From contig CP075365.1 in assembly GCA_019454125.1 (NCBI GenBank), positions 1,854,218 through 1,918,217 on the forward strand: DNA of 64,000 bases, given 5' to 3'. A program made the translations under genes and the position numbers. The notes under the pieces are model-generated. The model saw only the letters and a program-made list of their open reading frames with translations, had not been told where the DNA came from and ran no database searches. This document shows, piece by piece, positions 28,812 through 45,546 of this stretch (within the stretch, counting starts at the first letter, position 1; each line of letters begins with the position of its first letter). The DNA comes from Fimbriimonadaceae bacterium (lineage in GTDB: Bacteria > Armatimonadota > Fimbriimonadia > Fimbriimonadales > Fimbriimonadaceae).

Positions 28812-29950
28812 GGCGGGGAGCCCTGGTCTCCAGGGCTCCCTTGCCGCGCCATCCGGTCGGCCGCCTCCGCCATCTCCAGCGCCCTCAGGCCATCCTGTTC
28901 GGTGAGCAAGCGCTGGTTCTCGCGGTTGCGGATCCAAGCCCACTGGTCGGCGAAGAGGCTCCGCACACAGTTGCTGTAGACCGAGTACTTGCTCTGGTCC
29001 CAGCCCTTGCGGATCGTCAGCTTCTCGCTCGCGTCGTACACCTTGAACCGCCCTTCGACCTGACGGTCTTGGCCACGGTAGAGCTCCTCGGCCTCGAGGT
29101 GCGCGCGGTGGAAGATTTTCTTGAGCTCTCGGATTTCCCGGTCGCCGGTCATGGCCGTCAGAGTCATCCGCGTCGGCACCCACTCCTCCGTCACGATCTC
29201 GCCCCGCTCGAAGACGATCCGCATTTGCTGGCGGTCGGCACGGCTCGGCTGGGTGAAGCTGTGGAAGAACCACGCGTCGACCTCGCCGAAGCGGGCCATT
29301 GACGTCACCTGCTCCTCAACGTTGGAGCCCGGGCGGAGCGACCGGCTCGCGCCTCGGACCTCCCCAGGGCCGAACCACATCGCGAAAAGGTCGAAGAAGT
29401 GCACGCCGTGCTCGATGAAGATGCCTCCGCTCTTTTCCCTGTCCCAAAACCAGTGGTCGGGCTTCAGGCCGCCGTCGGCGGCGAGGTTCTCGAACCGCGC
29501 GTACAAGACCTCGCCCAGCGGCTTTCGGTCGATGACCGCCTTGATCTGGGCCGCGAGTGGGTTGTAGCGCTGCATCTGGTTCACGACGCAGAGGAGGTCG
29601 CGGCTCTCCGCCAGAGCCACAAGCTCCCGTCCTTGCTCCACCGAGATCGCGAGCGGCTTTTCGACCAAGACGTGCTTCCCCGCTTCCAGCGCCTTCTTCG
29701 CGGCGTCATAGTGGAGGAAGGGAGGCAGGGCGATGTAGACCATGTCCACGTCCTCTTGGGCGACCAAGTCTTCGATATCGATCGGCTCGCCCACCCCGAA
29801 CCGCTCGGCCGCGGCATAAGCCGCCTCCCGGTGAGTGCCGGCCAAGCCCGCTACGCGCACGCCCTCCTGCTGCTCGAACTGCTGCACCGCGAACATGGCA
29901 AAGCTGCCAAACCCAATGACCCCCAGACCGATCTCTTCGTTAATCGACAT
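28790..29950 (-). CDS. Gfo/Idh/MocA-family oxidoreductase
   Basis: This 386-residue protein opens with a Rossmann dinucleotide motif (GLGVIGFGSFA) and has the family signature EKPLAISVEQG at about 98-108, with the catalytic-site His region GIFIEHGVHFFD near 177. The C-terminal sheet domain is complete. It is probably a sugar- or inositol-type NAD(P)-dependent dehydrogenase; substrate unknown. A perfect 11-bp hairpin (28816-28840) lies inside its last codons and could terminate the opposite lipoprotein transcript. Confidence 0.9.
   Translation of the reverse strand: MSINEEIGLGVIGFGSFAMFAVQQFEQQEGVRVAGLAGTHREAAYAAAERFGVGEPIDIEDLVAQEDVDMVYIALPPFLHYDAAKKALEAGKHVLVEKPLAISVEQGRELVALAESRDLLCVVNQMQRYNPLAAQIKAVIDRKPLGEVLYARFENLAADGGLKPDHWFWDREKSGGIFIEHGVHFFDLFAMWFGPGEVRGASRSLRPGSNVEEQVTSMARFGEVDAWFFHSFTQPSRADRQQMRIVFERGEIVTEEWVPTRMTLTAMTGDREIRELKKIFHRAHLEAEELYRGQDRQVEGRFKVYDASEKLTIRKGWDQSKYSVYSNCVRSLFADQWAWIRNRENQRLLTEQDGLRALEMAEAADRMARQGSPGDQGSPPYLPVEG
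28816..28840. terminator. hairpin shared by convergent genes
   Basis: GGGAGCCCTGG (28816-28826) and CCAGGGCTCCC (28830-28840) form a perfect 11-bp stem with loop TCT. It follows the lipoprotein stop by 4 bases and is inside the oxidoreductase coding region. No U-run follows on either strand. Confidence 0.4.
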
Positions 29951-30008
29951 CTATGCCGTCGTAACGTCGGAAGCGGGCCCCGGCCCCGTGACCGGGCCGT
30001 AAAAAAGC

Positions 30009-30037
30009 GCAACCCCTCTCTGAACGAGAGGGGTTGC
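30009..30037 (-). terminator. rho-independent terminator of rpsL-rpsG
   Basis: GCAACCCCTCTC and GAGAGGGGTTGC form a perfect 12-bp stem with a 5-base loop. On the minus strand it is followed by GCTTTTTTAC, 25 bases beyond the rpsG stop, so the operon ends here. Confidence 0.9.
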
Positions 30038-30061
30038 ACACGGCTGCGGAAAACGCAAGCA

Positions 30062-30532
30062 CTAGAACCGGTAGTGCGCGAACGCCTTGTTGGCGTCGGC
30101 CATCCTGTGCGTGTCTTCCTTCTTCTTCACCGAGTTGCCGGTGTTGTTGAAGGCGTCGAAGAACTCGCCGGACAACTTGTCCACCATGCTCTTGCCGCTT
30201 CGACGTCGGGCGTTGCCGACCAGCCAGCGTAGCGCAAGGGTGCGGCGCCGGGCGGGGCGAACTTCCATCGGCACCTGGTAATTCTGGCCGCCGACGCGTC
30301 GGGGACGGACTTCCATGGTGGGCATCACGTTCTGAATGGCCTTGTCGAAAAGCTCGATCGGCTCGACCTCTGCCTTCTTTGCGGCAATGTCCAGCGCGGC
30401 GTAAACGATACGCTCGGCCTTCGACTTCTTGCCGGCCAGCATGAGGCGGTTGATAAACCTTTGTAGAAGCTCCGAGCCGTGCATGGGGTCCGGAGTGATG
30501 ACGCGGGGTGGGACGGGTCCTTTTCTCGGCAT
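30062..30532 (-). CDS. rpsG: 30S ribosomal protein S7
   Basis: The 156-residue length and sequence are normal for S7: signature [40 protein letters not shown] and [22 protein letters not shown]. It lies 5 bases downstream of rpsL. fusA and tuf, which usually follow in the str operon, are absent; a terminator is found instead. Confidence 0.97.
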   Translation of the reverse strand: MPRKGPVPPRVITPDPMHGSELLQRFINRLMLAGKKSKAERIVYAALDIAAKKAEVEPIELFDKAIQNVMPTMEVRPRRVGGQNYQVPMEVRPARRRTLALRWLVGNARRRSGKSMVDKLSGEFFDAFNNTGNSVKKKEDTHRMADANKAFAHYRF

Positions 30533-30537
30533 AGGTC

Positions 30538-30921
30538 TTACTTAGCGGCGGGCTTGGCCCTCTTCGCGCCGTACTTACTTCGGGATTGCTTACGGTTAGC
30601 GACCCCGGCGGTCTGCTGGGTGCCTCGAACGATGTGGTACCGGACGCCGGGAAGGTCCTTCACGCGGCCTCCGCGAACAAGCACGACCGAGTGTTCCTGC
30701 AGGTTGTGCCCGACACCGGGGATGTAGGCCGTGACCTCGATCCCGTTCGTGAGGCGCACGCGGGCGACCTTTCTCAGGGCTGAGTTCGGCTTCTTAGGGG
30801 TGACCGTTCTGACGACAGTGCAGACTCCGCGCCTGAAGGGGTTGCGCTTCAGGGCCGGCGACTTGCTCTTCGTCTTCTGAAGCGTCCGCCCATTGCGGAC
30901 CAGCTGGTTGACCGTCGGCAT
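30538..30921 (-). CDS. rpsL: 30S ribosomal protein S12
   Basis: This 127-residue decoding-site protein shows [30 protein letters not shown] and [15 protein letters not shown]. The Lys in [11 protein letters not shown] (E. coli K42 position) and the Lys in GRVKDLPG (K87 position) are wild-type, so streptomycin resistance through these residues is not expected. It heads an rpsL-rpsG operon with a leader of about 170 bases. Confidence 0.97.
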   Translation of the reverse strand: MPTVNQLVRNGRTLQKTKSKSPALKRNPFRRGVCTVVRTVTPKKPNSALRKVARVRLTNGIEVTAYIPGVGHNLQEHSVVLVRGGRVKDLPGVRYHIVRGTQQTAGVANRKQSRSKYGAKRAKPAAK

Positions 30922-31100
30922 GTGTTCTCGTCTACTTCCCGTTCCGGGGGCACGGACTTTTCAGAACCAAGAAGCCCCTCGCGTGCTTTCCGCAAGAGGC
31001 CCCGATCGGATCAATTCGGCTCGTTTTCAAGTCCGGTTGCTTCCCATGGGACGACCTTCTCGCGAAAGCCCGCGCCCCAGCCTCGGCTGGGCGGATCGGT

Positions 31101-31129
31101 ATTGTGCCTGATCCTGCCCGCAATGTCAA
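31101..31129 (-). promoter_or_regulatory. putative promoter of rpsL-rpsG
   Basis: On the minus strand, consensus TTGACA (31129-31124) is followed after 17 bases by CACAAT (31106-31101). The predicted leader, about 170 bases, contains an imperfect hairpin (GGCCTCTTGCG ... CGCGAGGGGC, near 30970-31000), which could host autogenous control. The rest of 30922-31252 shows no gene. Confidence 0.6.
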
Positions 31130-31252
31130 GGACCTTTTGGCCAACCTGCCCTTCCAGCTCAGCCCCGATCCCTACGCCTCCTAGACCCCCGCCAAAATTC
31201 AGGCAGGCCCTTATACCCAAGCAATAGTTGATGGTTCGGCGTTCCTAAGAAT

Positions 31253-31618
31253 GTGAGGCTTGCCCTTACCACGCTTGTTTTGTCTGCATTTGGGTTCGGT
31301 GCCCTTGCTGGCTTCCGCTCGATTCCGGCTGAGTCGGAAATGTGCGGCCAGCAGGGCCCGAGCTGTCAAGCCTGTAACACCAACACGTGCGGCGACTATT
31401 CCTACATTGATCTTGAGGCCACGTACCAGATCTATCGGTGCATCGACCGGGACATGATCGCTCCGGGCCACTGCGCCCTCGTCACCGAAAGCCGTTACCG
31501 GATGTACGACAAGTTCGACCTCTATATTGGTGACTGCATTAAAGCCGTCTGCTGCAACGGCGTGGTCGACCCCAATCGCGCCTGCCAATACCCCCGCTAC
31601 TGCCCTCCCACTGACTGA
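31253..31618 (+). CDS. small exported Cys-rich protein
   Basis: A GTG at 31253 (the overlapping ATG runs into a stop) gives 121 residues. The N-terminus is hydrophobic (LALTTLVLSAFGFGALAGF), and the mature part has eleven cysteines, including CQACNTNTCG and KAVCCNGV. Several disulfides are expected. Function unknown. It is followed after 6 bases by another exported protein gene. Confidence 0.6.
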   Translation: MRLALTTLVLSAFGFGALAGFRSIPAESEMCGQQGPSCQACNTNTCGDYSYIDLEATYQIYRCIDRDMIAPGHCALVTESRYRMYDKFDLYIGDCIKAVCCNGVVDPNRACQYPRYCPPTD

Positions 31619-31624
31619 TGTCCG

Positions 31625-32191
31625 ATGAAGCACGTCCTTAAGCCTCTCGCCTTGAGCGCCCTGACCGCAAGCCTGGCTCTGGCCGGGTTCGCCTTTGGGA
31701 GATCGTTGTCAGAGAAGACTGACGCCCTTGGCGCGGGCGACCCCGTCAATGCGGAAGCGGTGGCCCGAGCGATCGCGCTCCAGCTCCGCGCGAACGGCAA
31801 CCAACCGGTTCGCTTGCCCCGAGGTCTGACCCTGCTTGCGGACCAAAAGTTGGCTTCTGACCGGGAAGACCGCGACAACCCCGTGTCCTTCTGCACGCCG
31901 AGGCCCGACCACCCCGTTTTAGGCGAGTTGGCCGCGTACACGAACCTTTACATCCGTTCGAACTTCCAGCGCGGCGAGGGCGACGAGGGTTGGACGAACC
32001 CGGAAGGGTTCTATGTCATAGCCTGGCGCGACGGCAGGGTCGAGCGGGTGCCCTTCGGCACTGAGAGGTATGTCTGGGCTTATGAGGGCGAGGCCAGGCT
32101 CTACACAGTTTTCCCGGGCATGACCGCTTATGCCAACGCCGTTGACCGGGCGACTGCCCTGGCCGGCCCGCCTTCCCCTCCCCCGCAGTAA
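31625..32191 (+). CDS. exported protein of unknown function
   Basis: This 188-residue protein has a signal peptide (about 1-26) and a soluble part with FYVIAWRDGRVERVPFGTERYVW and a Pro-rich end. A second-gene position 6 bases after the Cys-rich gene suggests a two-gene unit. No family was recognised. Confidence 0.6.
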   Translation: MKHVLKPLALSALTASLALAGFAFGRSLSEKTDALGAGDPVNAEAVARAIALQLRANGNQPVRLPRGLTLLADQKLASDREDRDNPVSFCTPRPDHPVLGELAAYTNLYIRSNFQRGEGDEGWTNPEGFYVIAWRDGRVERVPFGTERYVWAYEGEARLYTVFPGMTAYANAVDRATALAGPPSPPPQ

Positions 32192-32198
32192 GAGCGAA

Positions 32199-32227
32199 GG
32201 GGCGGGCCCCGCTTGGGTGCCCGCCCC
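32199..32227. terminator. bidirectional hairpin between convergent genes
   Basis: GGGGCGGGC (32199-32207) and GCCCGCCCC (32219-32227) form a 9-bp stem with an 11-base loop, followed by GTTTAA on the plus strand. It lies between the exported protein gene and the rpoC stop. Confidence 0.55.
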
Positions 32228-32249
32228 GTTTAACGCGCTTCCGCGCGGA

Positions 32250-36950
<4,701 letters not shown>

Positions 36951-37054
36951 ATTGGTTAGCGGTTGGTAGTTGGCGGTTGGAAGTTGGCAGTTAGCGGTTC
37001 CGTTGGCGGTTGAAGGTCGGCACCGAACGCCAACCCTCAACCGCCAACCGCCAA
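36951..37054. repeat. degenerate repeat block in the rpoB-rpoC spacer
   Basis: The 104-base spacer is almost entirely built of short GTTGGC / GGTTAGC / GGTTGG units on the plus strand, with an inverted cluster (GCCAACCCTCAACCGCC ...) at the rpoB end. The arms can form a long imperfect hairpin. No similar block was noticed elsewhere in the window. Confidence 0.75.
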
Positions 37055-41077
<4,023 letters not shown>

Positions 41078-41270
41078 GGGGCGAACCGGGACTGGTCACA
41101 ATACCCCTTTGCCCCCGAAGCCGGGCACGGACTAGAGAGGCCGGTTGAACCTAAAGTCCGATACCAGCATTGACACTTTTTCTACATTTTAGGGCTAAAT
41201 GCCCACAAGGATCGCCCCGTCGCTTCCCTATCACCCTCAATTATAGCCCATCTGGCGTTTCCGCGCCAGA
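41078..41270 (-). promoter_or_regulatory. rpoBC upstream region with a consensus -10
   Basis: This 193-base gap upstream of rpoB contains a perfect TATAAT on the minus strand (41245-41240). A convincing -35 at 16-18 bases was not found; the best hexamer (TTGATC) is 23 bases away. The transcript leader would be about 155 bases. No ribosomal protein gene is present here. Confidence 0.4.
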
Positions 41271-41540
41271 TCAATTGTTAAGAGACGGCCGCACGTCCGA
41301 ATTCAGGGCGACCTGGTTCACGCGGTCGCGCAGGTCGGCCACTTCGCCCCGCAGGGCGCGGATCTCCTCCAGCACCATCTGGTCCCCGGCAGAACTTCTC
41401 CCGTGGAGCAGCTCGGCCATCTTCCTTTGGTGCTCGGCGAGGTCCCGCATGACCTTCGTCGCGATGCCGCCGACAATGGCGAACACCGGGATCAGGAGGG
41501 CAAGGATCGGGATGAAAAGGGCGATCTGGCCTTCACTCAT
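41271..41540 (-). CDS. small membrane protein with coiled-coil tail (copy 2)
   Basis: The 89-residue protein has one N-terminal transmembrane helix (IALFIPILALLIPVFAIVG), a HQRKMAELLHG segment, and a heptad-type tail (LEEIRALRGEVADLRDRVNQVAL). It is paralogous to the product of the gene immediately upstream (41541-41804). Function unknown. Confidence 0.7.
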   Translation of the reverse strand: MSEGQIALFIPILALLIPVFAIVGGIATKVMRDLAEHQRKMAELLHGRSSAGDQMVLEEIRALRGEVADLRDRVNQVALNSDVRPSLNN

Positions 41541-41804
41541 CTATCTGGCCTCCAAGTGCTCTTGCAGGGGCGGCGGTTCCAACTGCCGGTCGAGGCGCGT
41601 GTCCAAAGCGATGGCCTGACGGTTCACCGCGTCTCGCAGAGCCCGGACTTCTTCGCGCAGCGCCAAGAGATCCGAGTCGTTCGACTGGCCGTGGTTCTTG
41701 TGGATGATCTCCGCCATCTTTCGCTGGTGGCTCGTCAAGATCGCCACGATGGGGATCAACATAAGGAAGATGGCGGGGATCACTCCAAGCATGTCGGACA
41801 TCAA
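41541..41804 (-). CDS. small membrane protein with coiled-coil tail (copy 1)
   Basis: This 87-residue protein has the layout of copy 2: a membrane helix (MLGVIPAIFLMLIPIVAIL), SHQRKMAEIIHKN and a coiled tail (LREEVRALRDAVNRQAIALD). The ATG overlaps the TerC stop (ATGA), so the TerC gene and copy 1 are translationally coupled, and copy 2 abuts it. Partner proteins of TerC are a possibility. Confidence 0.7.
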   Translation of the reverse strand: MMSDMLGVIPAIFLMLIPIVAILTSHQRKMAEIIHKNHGQSNDSDLLALREEVRALRDAVNRQAIALDTRLDRQLEPPPLQEHLEAR

Positions 41805-42634
41805 GTTTCCTCCGAAGATGAATTATGCTCGGTACGGCCCTCGACGAAGATAGGTTGCGAGGTGGCTAAAGAGGCTTCCCCTCTGGGAGCCCGGTTCCGC
41901 ACTGCGTGGATGATGCCCACGGCGATCATAAGCCCCATCACGCCCCAAAAGACGAGGTGCGGCATCTCTGGGATGGCGAACCCGAGCCGCTCCGGCGCGC
42001 TGCGGTTATAGGCAACGATCGCGTTGTGCCCGGCCATCAGCGAGAGCTTCACCCCGACCCAGCCGACCAGCGCATACGCCAGGTGCTCGAGCGACGGGAA
42101 CTTGTCAAGGAGGCCGATGAAGAAGCCGGCGGCAAACCGCAAAAGGACGACGCCGAATATGGCGCCGGTATAGACCACCCACAGCTTCTCCGGCCCTTTA
42201 ACGATCGCCACCGCAGCCACGACGCTGTCCACCGCAAAGGCGATATCGGTAAGTTCCACCGCCACCACGGTCGCCCAGAACCCCTTCTGGACGGCGGAGC
42301 CCACCGCGTCGTCCCCAACGTGGCGCTGGCGGAAGTGCTTGATCGTGATGTAAAGCAGGTAGCCCGCGCCGATCAACTGCAGCCACCACAGCTGAATGAT
42401 GTAGGACGCGAGAAGAATGGCTAGCGCACGGAAGACGAAGGCGCCTCCAAGGCCGTAAAGCAGCGCTTTCTTCTGCTCCACGCGCGGCAAGTGCCGCACC
42501 ATGATCGCCAGGACGAGCGCGTTGTCCGCCGAAAGCAGCCCCTCTAACAAGACCAAGAACCCGATGACGGGAAGGTCGGCGGCCGAGAAGGTTTGCGGCG
42601 ACATGACGCGAGCGATGTATTGTGCCACGGACAA
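41801..42634 (-). CDS. TerC-family integral membrane protein
   Basis: The 277-residue protein has about seven or eight membrane helices and the family motifs EGLLSADNALVLA and ELTDIAFAVDSVVA, with acidic residues inside the membrane. Other TerC proteins act in metal (manganese) export during secretion or in tellurite resistance. Here it is followed by the two mini membrane proteins. The 52-base gap to the divergent gene is too short for the manganese riboswitch common before such genes, and none is seen. Confidence 0.9.
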   Translation of the reverse strand: MSVAQYIARVMSPQTFSAADLPVIGFLVLLEGLLSADNALVLAIMVRHLPRVEQKKALLYGLGGAFVFRALAILLASYIIQLWWLQLIGAGYLLYITIKHFRQRHVGDDAVGSAVQKGFWATVVAVELTDIAFAVDSVVAAVAIVKGPEKLWVVYTGAIFGVVLLRFAAGFFIGLLDKFPSLEHLAYALVGWVGVKLSLMAGHNAIVAYNRSAPERLGFAIPEMPHLVFWGVMGLMIAVGIIHAVRNRAPRGEASLATSQPIFVEGRTEHNSSSEET

Positions 42635-42685
42635 CAGGGGCCCAAGTGGCTTGGCCCCTTCCGACGATAATCATAAACGACAAAG

Positions 42686-42994
42686 ATGCCGACCTACGTG
42701 TACGAGTGCAAGACCTGCTCTAAGACCATCGAAGTCGAGCAACGCATCACGGAAGACCCGCTGAAGGACTGTGACTGTGGCGCGAACGGCTCGCTTCGCC
42801 GCCTCATCCAACCCACCGCCGTGCTCTTCAAGGGCGCGGGCTTCCACATCAACGACTATTCGGGCAAGCCCACCGCCAATGCCAGCGAGAAGGCGCCCGA
42901 CAAGGCCCCGAGTGAAGCGTCGTCACCAGCCCCAGCCGCCCCCTGCGGCCCCAGCTGTGCCTGCAGCCCTGGCCCCGCCACGACCTCAGAGTGA
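42686..42994 (+). CDS. FmdB-family zinc-ribbon protein
   Basis: The 102-residue protein begins with the FmdB signature PTYVYECKTCSKTIEVEQRI and continues with CDCGANGSLRRL, giving a four-Cys zinc ribbon, then GAGFHINDYS. A Pro/Ala-rich tail with extra cysteines (CGPSCACSPG) is unusual for the family. Role probably regulatory or RNA/DNA-binding; unproven. Confidence 0.85.
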   Translation: MPTYVYECKTCSKTIEVEQRITEDPLKDCDCGANGSLRRLIQPTAVLFKGAGFHINDYSGKPTANASEKAPDKAPSEASSPAPAAPCGPSCACSPGPATTSE

Positions 42995-43098
42995 CCAGGC
43001 GAAAGCCCGGCCAGCCCCTGCGCTAAGCGCCGTGACGTCGCAGCCGACCTGGCACCTCAACCGGGCCACTGGGAAGACTTTTGCCTGCAAATGGAGCC

Positions 43099-43779
43099 AT
43101 GCTTATCATCGACAACTTCGACGGAGGGGACTTCGAGCGGGTGTTTCGGCAGCCGGGCTCCTATGGCGACATCATCCGGAACATCGATCCTCGCGACACG
43201 ATCGGGGGGTCGAGGCAGTACGGATTCCGGCTCTTCCAAAACCTCGGCATGGTGGACGTCGTGATGGAAAACCGCGCTGGCCGTCACCAGGTGGCTTGGC
43301 CCACCCAGCGGCCGAACGTCCTTTGCGAGTTGTACTTCGACTACGGCGCAGGCGACCCGATGGAGGTGGACATGGGGTTCGCGACCAGCATCCAGGTCGA
43401 CCGCGACACCACGCCTGACGAGATCAATGCGACCGGGTACACACTGTTTCTCCGCGACGCCGACGGCCGCTCGGCGAACAACATCCATTGGCGGCAAAGG
43501 CCTGACCAGGGGATCGAGTTCTTCCGCAGCGACTTCAGCCGCCAGATCGACTGGAGCAGGATCGAGTTCGTCCGGTTCCTGCAGACCTACGACAACTTCT
43601 CCGGGACGATCAATGAGTTCCGGACCCTAGAGATCCACGCCGTGCCGGAGCCTGCGACGGTCTGGTTCGTCTCGGTCTCACTGACGCTTGCTTTTAGTCG
43701 GGCCCGGAGGAACCGCGCCCGACCCCAAGCGCTGTCCGTCACTTTTTTCATGCCTCGGCACGCCCCGTGCCGAGGCTAG
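43099..43779 (+). CDS. PEP-CTERM-tagged protein lacking a recognisable signal peptide
   Basis: ATG 43099 has GGAGCC upstream, and the 226-residue protein starts LIIDNFDGGDFERVF with no signal peptide. Upstream in-frame codons to the nearest stop at 43033 (about 22 codons) contain no signal either. The C-terminus has the sorting tag VPEPATVWFVSVSLTLAF with RARRNR, then an extra tail ending at 43779 across a hairpin (43752-43776). The lost or shifted N-terminus suggests a damaged or newly formed gene. Confidence 0.7.
   Translation: MLIIDNFDGGDFERVFRQPGSYGDIIRNIDPRDTIGGSRQYGFRLFQNLGMVDVVMENRAGRHQVAWPTQRPNVLCELYFDYGAGDPMEVDMGFATSIQVDRDTTPDEINATGYTLFLRDADGRSANNIHWRQRPDQGIEFFRSDFSRQIDWSRIEFVRFLQTYDNFSGTINEFRTLEIHAVPEPATVWFVSVSLTLAFSRARRNRARPQALSVTFFMPRHAPCRG
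43752..43776. terminator. 10-bp hairpin at a gene end
   Basis: GCCTCGGCAC (43752-43761) and GTGCCGAGGC (43767-43776) form a perfect 10-bp stem with loop GCCCC. It spans the last codons before the stop (43777). The T-run lies upstream, not downstream, on the plus strand, so it is not a typical intrinsic terminator. The remaining 170 bases to 43947 show nothing recognisable. Confidence 0.3.
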
Positions 43780-43947
43780 TTGCGACCTGTCGCCATGACG
43801 CTGAATGGAATTGCTTGGACCGCCTTCCGCCCAGCTGCTCCATGGCGCCATGTTACCGGCCCAACCCTGCCATGGGCTAACCGCGGCGAGTGCGTCCTTG
43901 TTAAGAACTTCCCCGTGTGGCATCCCTGGCCCGATGGCCCTTCGCGC

Positions 43948-44544
43948 CTAGCCCTGCCCGCCCAAGTGTTCCAGCCGGTTCAACAAGGCCGCTTTCACGT
44001 CCGGCCACTCTTCGGGCAGCACACTGAAGTAAGCCGTCTGGCGCCGGTGCCCGTCCGGCATGACCACGTTGTTCCGCAGCACTCCCTCGAACTTCGCCCC
44101 CAGCTTCCGGATCCCGGCCTTGCTCCGCTCGTTGCGGTCGTCGCACTTCAGCTGGACACGGATGCAGCCCATCGCCTCAAAGGCGTGCCGGAGCATCAGG
44201 AGCTTGCTTTCGGGGTTCACGAACGTCCCGCGCCATTGCGGCGCGTACCACGTGTGCCCGATCTCGAGGTTGCGATGGGCCGGGTTTAAGTCGAACATGG
44301 AAGAAGAGCCGACCACCTTGCCACCCTCCCGCAAGACGACGGCATAGCCAAAGGAGCCCGGTGCGGTGCGGTCTTGGACGAGCCGCTCGAACCCCGCGAC
44401 GGTCATTTCAGGGCGCGGGACGGTGAAGTAACGGAACGTCTCGAGGTCGAAGGCGTCCAGCAGCCCGGGCGCGTGCCGAGCCTCCAGGGGCTCCAACCGG
44501 ACCCACCTTCCCTCCAGCGTCTGTGGGCGCTCCCAATCGTCCAT
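43948..44544 (-). CDS. GNAT-family N-acetyltransferase
   Basis: The 198-residue protein is of the RimJ/RimL-type: GRWVRLEPLEARHAPGLLDA at the start, strand GGKVVGSSSMFDLNPAHRNLEIGHTWY and the acetyl-CoA region ESKLLMLRHAFEAMGCIRVQLK, ending with the YFSVLPEEWPDVK strand typical of the group. Substrate unknown. It is divergent from the WD40-type gene, 84 bases away. Confidence 0.85.
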   Translation of the reverse strand: MDDWERPQTLEGRWVRLEPLEARHAPGLLDAFDLETFRYFTVPRPEMTVAGFERLVQDRTAPGSFGYAVVLREGGKVVGSSSMFDLNPAHRNLEIGHTWYAPQWRGTFVNPESKLLMLRHAFEAMGCIRVQLKCDDRNERSKAGIRKLGAKFEGVLRNNVVMPDGHRRQTAYFSVLPEEWPDVKAALLNRLEHLGGQG

Positions 44545-44628
44545 ATCCGCATTTTCCCCGGAGACAGGAAGAGGGCCAGGAAAAATTCTTTAGCGGCCAT
44601 TCAACTTCCCTTCGGTATTCTTACTATC

Positions 44629-45546
44629 GTGATAGCAGCGCTAACATTCGTTCTTACCGTTCAAGCCCATCCGGGCGGGGCTCGGTGCGCTGATTTCCGA
44701 CCGGACGGCAAGGTGCTCGCCACTGCGGGCGACGACGGCTCCATCAAGGTTTGGCTCACAAGCGACTGGTCGCTCCGACGCCAGACCAAGAACGCGCACG
44801 GAGGGCACGTCACCCAGATCGCCTTTAGCGGCGACGGCCGCCTCCTCGTCAGCGGGGGCTACGACGGCGTCGTCAACGTTTGGTCCGCCACAGACGGCCG
44901 CAAGATCAAAGGCTGGAGGAGCGGGACCTCATACGTCAGCGGGGTGGCCGCCTCGCGCGACGGCAACCGCGTCTACAGTTGCGGTTACGACAACCGCGCT
45001 AAGATGTGGGACGCGCGGACGGGCCGCCTTCTCCAAACTTATATAGGACTGCCGAGCGACGCCTACGGCATGGCCGTCTCGCACGACGACAAGGTGCTCT
45101 GCGCCGTCGGCCCGAGCAAGGGAGTCGTAGTCTGGGACGTGGCCACCGGCAAGAAACTCTTCAGCGGCTCCTACGAAGGCGATTACGCCGCGGCGGCGTT
45201 CAGCCCAGACGGGCGACGCTTGGCCGTCGGTGCCCTCAGCGGGCAGATGCAAATTTTCTCGGTGCCGCGCGGTGAACCGCTCTACAAGGGCCGGCCCGAG
45301 CGGACGGGGATCATCAGCCTAAAATGGCTGGACAACGACCGCTTGCTCGTCGGGAGCTACGACCTGACTGCGACGATCTATGACGGCTCCATGAACCAGA
45401 TCTCGACCTATGGGGTCTCGAAGGACTCCCTCTTCGGGGTGACTGCCACCGAGGATGGAAAGACGGGCGTCTTCTGCTCTTTCGACGGCCAGGTCGTCGT
45501 CCGCGACCTAGCCGATTGGCGCGAAATCGCGGTCCTTGGGCGGTAA
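44629..45546 (+). CDS. exported WD40-repeat protein
   Basis: The GTG at 44629 gives 305 residues with a short signal peptide (VIAALTFVLTVQA) and seven or so WD40-type repeats (GGARCADFRPDGKVLATAGDDGSIKVW; GGHVTQIAFSGDGRLLVSGGYDGVVNVW; KGVVVWDVATGKKLF and so on). It is a beta-propeller in the envelope, probably protein-binding. The next gene starts inside its last codons (TTG 45536). Confidence 0.75.
   Translation: MIAALTFVLTVQAHPGGARCADFRPDGKVLATAGDDGSIKVWLTSDWSLRRQTKNAHGGHVTQIAFSGDGRLLVSGGYDGVVNVWSATDGRKIKGWRSGTSYVSGVAASRDGNRVYSCGYDNRAKMWDARTGRLLQTYIGLPSDAYGMAVSHDDKVLCAVGPSKGVVVWDVATGKKLFSGSYEGDYAAAAFSPDGRRLAVGALSGQMQIFSVPRGEPLYKGRPERTGIISLKWLDNDRLLVGSYDLTATIYDGSMNQISTYGVSKDSLFGVTATEDGKTGVFCSFDGQVVVRDLADWREIAVLGR

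Noticed and set aside
42635-42685. Manganese (yybP-ykoY) riboswitch before the TerC gene
   Set aside because: The 51-base gap to the divergent gene is too short, and no motif was seen.
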